64,000 bases of DNA from NCBI RefSeq assembly GCF_001651855.1, contig NZ_LNQC01000047.1:1-64000 (forward strand), written 5' to 3'. Positions 59,091-64,000 of this stretch are shown in pieces (the first letter of the stretch is position 1; the number at the start of each line of letters is the position of its first letter). The notes beneath the pieces were generated by a model. It was not told the origin of the DNA and did not search any database. It saw nothing but the letters and a program-made list of their open reading frames with translations. A program made the position numbers and the translations under genes. This stretch comes from Sinorhizobium americanum. Its GTDB lineage: Bacteria; Pseudomonadota; Alphaproteobacteria; Rhizobiales; Rhizobiaceae.

Positions 59091-60458
59091 TTATTTGTAG
59101 CAAACGGCTTTGACCGCATCGACGACCTCGGCGACGTTCGGCAAAGCGAGTTTTTCGAGGTTAGCCGCGTAAGGCATCGGCACGTCCTTGCCCGCGATCG
59201 TCAGGATCGGCGCATCGAGATAGTCGAAGGCCTGCTGCATGACGCGGGTGGCGATCTCGGTGCCGACGGAGGACTGCGGGTAGCCTTCCTCGACGGTGAC
59301 GAGGCGACCGGTCTTCTTCACCGACTCGATGACGGTCGGCAGGTCCATCGGGCGGATGGTGCGAAGGTCGATGACTTCGACATCGATGCCCTGCGCCTCG
59401 AGTTCGGCGGCGGCCTTGACGGCATAGGTCATGCCGATGCCGAAGGAGACGATCGTCGCATCCTTGCCGACGCGGTGAATGCGGGCCTTGCCGATCGGCA
59501 GGACGAAATCGTCGAGCTTCGGCACCTCGAAGGACTGGCCGTAGAGGATTTCGTTCTCAAGGAAGATGACCGGGTTCGGGTCGCGGATCGCGGCCTTGAG
59601 CAGGCCCTTCGCGTCGGCCGCCGTATAGGGCATCACGACCTTGAGGCCGGGAATATGGCTGTACCAGGCGGCGTAGCACTGCGAGTGCTGGGCGGCGACG
59701 CGGGCCGCGGCACCGCTCGGGCCGCGGAAGACGATCGGCGCCCCCATCTGTCCGCCGGACATGTAGAGCGTCTTGGCGGCCGAGTTGATGATCTGGTCGA
59801 TCGCCTGCATGGCGAAGTTGAAGGTCATGAACTCGACGATCGGACGCAGACCGGTCATCGCCGCACCGACCCCGACGCCGGCAAATCCATGTTCGGTGAT
59901 CGGCGTATCGACGACCCGGCGGGGGCCGAATTCCTGCAGCAACCCTTGCGTGATCTTGTAGGCGCCCTGGTATTCGGCGACTTCCTCGCCCATGACGAAG
60001 ACGTCGTCATCGGCGCGCATTTCCTCGGCCATCGCGTCGCGCAGCGCTTCGCGGACGGTGATCGTCACCATCTCGGTTCCGGCCGGAATGGCCGGATCGG
60101 ACGGGACTTCCGCCTTCGGCTGGGCCGCCACGGGGGCCGCAGCCGGCGCCGGAGCTTCGGCCGATGCCGGCTTCGGCGCTTCCGTCTTGGCGCTGGCAAT
60201 ATCGCCGGCGCCTTCGCCGTCCTGGAGCAGCACGGCGATCGGCGTATTGACCTTGACGCCTTCGGTGCCGGCGGCAATCAGCAGCTTGCCGATCGTGCCT
60301 TCATCGACGGCTTCGACTTCCATCGTCGCCTTGTCCGTCTCGATCTCGGCGATGACGTCGCCGGAGGCGACCTTGTCGCCCTCGTTCTTCAGCCATTTGG
60401 AGAGCGTGCCTTCCTCCATCGTCGGGGAAAGGGCAGGCATGAGAATTTCTACTGGCAT
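59091..60458 (-). CDS. pdhB: Pyruvate dehydrogenase E1 beta with N-terminal lipoyl domain
   Basis: A 455-residue E1-beta. A lipoyl domain at 1-80 (Lys43 in [11 protein letters not shown]) joins through an Ala/Pro-rich linker to the E1-beta transketolase-type domain (about 135-455). Most bacteria lack a lipoyl domain here; it is known in rhizobia and some other alphaproteobacteria. The ATG at 60458 lies 17 bases after pdhA. Confidence 0.96.
   Translation of the reverse strand: MPVEILMPALSPTMEEGTLSKWLKNEGDKVASGDVIAEIETDKATMEVEAVDEGTIGKLLIAAGTEGVKVNTPIAVLLQDGEGAGDIASAKTEAPKPASAEAPAPAAAPVAAQPKAEVPSDPAIPAGTEMVTITVREALRDAMAEEMRADDDVFVMGEEVAEYQGAYKITQGLLQEFGPRRVVDTPITEHGFAGVGVGAAMTGLRPIVEFMTFNFAMQAIDQIINSAAKTLYMSGGQMGAPIVFRGPSGAAARVAAQHSQCYAAWYSHIPGLKVVMPYTAADAKGLLKAAIRDPNPVIFLENEILYGQSFEVPKLDDFVLPIGKARIHRVGKDATIVSFGIGMTYAVKAAAELEAQGIDVEVIDLRTIRPMDLPTVIESVKKTGRLVTVEEGYPQSSVGTEIATRVMQQAFDYLDAPILTIAGKDVPMPYAANLEKLALPNVAEVVDAVKAVCYK
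60300..60442 (-). repeat. Lipoyl-domain repeat, copy in pdhB
   Basis: Counterpart of the pdhC copy at 58919-59061; see that entry. Confidence 0.7.
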
Positions 60459-60475
60459 ATTCGTCCCTCCCCGGA

Positions 60476-61522
60476 TCAAAGCAGGATGTCGGTGTAGAGC
60501 TCGGATACATCCGGCTCCGGATCAGACTGGGCAAAATCGGCACTATCCGCAACGATATCGCGAACCTCCTTGTCGATCTGCTTCAGTTCGTCCTCGCTCG
60601 CCCAGCCCTTTTCAACCATGCGTGCCTTCACCTGCTCGATCGGATCATGTTCCGAGCGCATCTTCTGCACTTCGTCCTTCGAGCGGTATTTCGCCGGGTC
60701 GGACATGGAGTGGCCGCGATAGCGGTAGGTCAGCATTTCGAGGATGATCGGCCCCTTGCCGCAGCGGCAATATTCGACGGCCTCGTCGGCTGCCGCCTTG
60801 ACCGCGCGCACGTCCATGCCGTCGACCTGATAGCCCGGGATACCGAAGGAAGCGCCGCGCTGCGAGAAATCGGTCTGTGCCGAGGCGCGCGACACGGAGG
60901 TGCCCATCGCATAGCGATTGTTCTCGACGATGTAGATCACCGGCAGCTTCCAGAGCGCTGCCATGTTGAAGCTTTCGTAGACCTGGCCCTGGTTGGCGGC
61001 GCCGTCACCGAAATAGGCGAGGCTGACATTGTCGTTGCCGCGATACCGGTTGGCGAAGGCGAGGCCGGTGCCGAGCGATACCTGCGCGCCGACGATGCCG
61101 TGGCCGCCGTAGAAGTGCTTCTCCTTGGAGAACATGTGCATCGAGCCGCCCTTCCCCTTGGAAAGACCGCCACGGCGACCGGTGAGTTCGGCCATCACGC
61201 CGCGGGCGCTCATGCCGCAGGCGAGCATATGGCCGTGATCGCGGTAACCGGTGATGACCTGGTCGCCCTCTTTTAGGGCCAGCTGCATGCCGACGACGAC
61301 GGCTTCCTGGCCGATATAAAGGTGACAGAAACCGCCGATGAAGCCCATGCCGTAAAGCTGGCCGGCCTTCTCCTCGAAACGCCGGATCAGCAGCATTTCG
61401 CGATAGGCCTTCAGCTCATCATCCTTGGAGAATTCGGCGATCGTGCCGCCGGTGAAGTCCTTCTTGGCCGGCTTGGCGGCGGCCTTGCGGCTGGAGACGG
61501 ACGCGGTTTTTCGCGGAGCCAT
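60476..61522 (-). CDS. pdhA: Pyruvate dehydrogenase E1 alpha
   Basis: A 348-residue E1-alpha. The thiamin diphosphate motif runs from GDGAANQG (172-179) to ENN (200-202). A Lys/Ala-rich N-terminal extension (1-22) precedes the fold. It is first in pdhA-pdhB-pdhC, with an upstream gap of 137 bases where the promoter should lie. Confidence 0.97.
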   Translation of the reverse strand: MAPRKTASVSSRKAAAKPAKKDFTGGTIAEFSKDDELKAYREMLLIRRFEEKAGQLYGMGFIGGFCHLYIGQEAVVVGMQLALKEGDQVITGYRDHGHMLACGMSARGVMAELTGRRGGLSKGKGGSMHMFSKEKHFYGGHGIVGAQVSLGTGLAFANRYRGNDNVSLAYFGDGAANQGQVYESFNMAALWKLPVIYIVENNRYAMGTSVSRASAQTDFSQRGASFGIPGYQVDGMDVRAVKAAADEAVEYCRCGKGPIILEMLTYRYRGHSMSDPAKYRSKDEVQKMRSEHDPIEQVKARMVEKGWASEDELKQIDKEVRDIVADSADFAQSDPEPDVSELYTDILL

Positions 61523-61659
61523 TCATTCCTCCCAATGGTTAGCCTTTGGTGGGCTACCATAGGGAAAGAAGCGCGCCACAGCAATGACATATTTGCATGG
61601 CTATTATTCCGCACAAGCGCCTGATTTGAAACAGATATTTTAAATTAACCGAATTTCAG

Positions 61660-61980
61660 TTAATTAGCAGCGCGATGAAAAATGACGATCTCGTCGCTGC
61701 GCGACATGTTGAGCGCGAGGCGAGCCTTCTCATCCAGCATGTCTCTTTCCAACGAACCGTCACTCATCAGCTCGACCTCCTTTTCCAGGATTTGCCGCGC
61801 CTGAGTAAGCTCGTCGAGCCGTGCCTGCCGCTCGGCGATCTGGCGGTCGAACTCCTCCGTCGCTCTCAAGCCGTAACCGCCATGGATCGAATGATAGCCG
61901 AAGTAAGAAAGAAAGGCGACTGCGATCACCGGCACTACCAGCCGCCCCAGTCTCCGCTTCTTGTGATGCCGTGTCCACAT
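61660..61980 (-). CDS. FtsB/DivIC-type septum formation protein
   Basis: A 106-residue bitopic protein: a basic cytoplasmic N-terminus (HHKKRRLGR), one membrane helix (about 14-36), then a periplasmic coiled coil (about 45-85). This layout is that of FtsB/DivIC, a divisome scaffold. The ATG at 61980 is preferred; a longer frame starts nine codons earlier. It lies between eno and pdhA, as ftsB often neighbours eno. Confidence 0.86.
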   Translation of the reverse strand: MWTRHHKKRRLGRLVVPVIAVAFLSYFGYHSIHGGYGLRATEEFDRQIAERQARLDELTQARQILEKEVELMSDGSLERDMLDEKARLALNMSRSDEIVIFHRAAN

Positions 61981-62063
61981 CGTCAATACCCTGCTACGCA
62001 ATACCAAGGCAGACTAGCGCCGATTGATTAACCGACCGTTGACCATGAATGGCAAGGAAAAGG

Positions 62064-62093
62064 AAACCCGCCGGCCGTCAGGCAGGCGGGTTT
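62064..62093 (-). terminator. Rho-independent terminator of eno
   Basis: AAACCCGCC/GGCGGGTTT (62064-62072 with 62085-62093) about 31 bases after the eno stop, followed on the minus strand by TTTCCTTTTCC. Confidence 0.87.
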
Positions 62094-62124
62094 GGCAATT
62101 TGATGCTGATGCCAGTGGCAGCGA

Positions 62125-63462
<1,338 letters not shown>

Positions 63463-63492
63463 TTACAATGGCGCGGGGCGCCAGGAGCACGG

Positions 63493-63534
63493 GGTGCCGT
63501 CGCGCGTCATGAAAACTTCACGCGGGACGGCACC
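63493..63534 (-). terminator. Hairpin after kdsA
   Basis: GGTGCCGTC/GACGGCACC (63493-63501 with 63526-63534) with an inner CGCGT/ACGCG extension. It lies seven bases after the kdsA stop. No T-run follows, so it may be a weak terminator or an mRNA end-stabiliser. Confidence 0.55.
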
Positions 63535-63541
63535 TGCTCAC

Positions 63542-64000
63542 TCAAGCCTTGGCGATCGCGTCGAAGGCGAGCAGTTTCTCGAGAAGCCGCGGCATGTCCT
63601 TGAGCGGCACCATGTTCGGGCCGTCGGAGGGGGCATTGTCCGGATCCTCATGCGTCTCGATGAAGACGCCGGCAACGCCGACGGCGACGGCGGCGCGTGC
63701 CAGGGTCTCGACGAACTCCCGTTGACCGCCCGAGGAGCCGCCCTGCCCGCCGGGCTGCTGCACCGAATGGGTGGCGTCGAACACGACCGGGGCCCCGAGC
63801 GCCGCCATGATCGGCAGAGAGCGCATGTCGGAAACGAGCGTGTTGTAGCCGAAGGATGCGCCGCGCTCGCAGAGAAGGACGTTCGGGTTGCCGCTCATCG
63901 TGAATTTGGCCAGCACGTTCTTCATGTCCCAGGGCGCCAGGAACTGGCCCTTCTTGACGTTGATGGCGCGCCCGGTCTTGGCGGCCGCTACGAGAAGATC
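63542..64000 (-). CDS. kdsA: 3-deoxy-D-manno-octulosonate 8-phosphate synthase KdsA (3' part)
   Basis: The C-terminal 152 residues of Kdo-8-phosphate synthase; the rest lies beyond the right edge. The frame is open through the edge, with [14 protein letters not shown] preceding the ATG-like Met at 63925, which is internal. [21 protein letters not shown] and the [13 protein letters not shown] motif are typical. It supplies Kdo for lipopolysaccharide, like the lipid A genes at the other end of the window. Confidence 0.95.
   Translation of the reverse strand, partial: DLLVAAAKTGRAINVKKGQFLAPWDMKNVLAKFTMSGNPNVLLCERGASFGYNTLVSDMRSLPIMAALGAPVVFDATHSVQQPGGQGGSSGGQREFVETLARAAVAVGVAGVFIETHEDPDNAPSDGPNMVPLKDMPRLLEKLLAFDAIAKA

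Overview
The window looks like core chromosome of an alphaproteobacterium of the order Rhizobiales, most likely Sinorhizobium/Ensifer. The evidence is high GC content, a NtrB/NtrC and NtrY/NtrX pair side by side, an AapJQMP general amino-acid transporter, a fused IspDF enzyme, a PDH E1-beta subunit carrying its own lipoyl domain, an EipB-type envelope protein and a TGC-rich motif upstream of a phasin gene. The gene order also agrees with my memory of the S. meliloti chromosome, which I could not check here. I found 65 protein genes (64 complete, one cut by the right edge), no tRNA or rRNA genes, no insertion sequences, no prophage and no CRISPR array.

Layout. 67-13440 (minus strand) is a long housekeeping block read from rpsB down to lpxB: rpsB, tsf, pyrH, frr, uppS, cdsA, rseP, bamA, lpxD, fabZ, lpxA, lpxI, lpxB. 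It joins translation, lipid carrier and phospholipid synthesis, outer-membrane assembly and lipid A synthesis. 13646-18558 holds eipB and, divergently, a RidA-like protein, a glycerophosphodiesterase, a FemAB-like acyltransferase and a HIT protein, followed by azlCD on the opposite strand. 18646-24478 (minus) has clpS-clpA, a phasin, a small DUF3126 gene, cysE and an alpha/beta hydrolase. 24637-26091 has a CHCC zinc-finger protein and an FAD monooxygenase. 26147-33658 has metC, the aapJQMP operon, and a divergent DapA-family lyase/GntR regulator pair that shares an intergenic region with two identical operator-like palindromes.

33749-38703 is an assimilatory sulfite reduction/siroheme block (cysG, DUF2849, cysI, DUF934, fpr). 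It has a one-component reductase and no flavoprotein CysJ, so the nearby ferredoxin-NADP reductase is a plausible electron source. 38932-42029 has a nucleoside deaminase, mazG, hflX and hfq. 42137-50471 (minus) is the nitrogen-control block dusB-ntrB-ntrC, ntrY-ntrX and a D-amino-acid aminotransferase. 50703-54853 has ispDF, cinA, a COQ10-like START protein, a P-loop kinase-like protein, lipA and a small membrane stress protein. 54929-64000 is central carbon metabolism: lpdA, a GNAT protein, an SGNH esterase, pdhC-pdhB-pdhA, an FtsB-like divisome protein, enolase and the 3' end of kdsA.

Nothing in the window is an obvious new mobile or defence system. The observations most worth following are the uncharacterised DUF934/DUF2849 partners of sulfite reductase, the GntR/DapA-like pair with its twin operators, NtrX lacking the sigma-54 contact loop, hfq and hflX being in one frame separated by a single stop codon, a strong hairpin between aapJ and aapQ, and structured regions around rpsB and the phasin gene.
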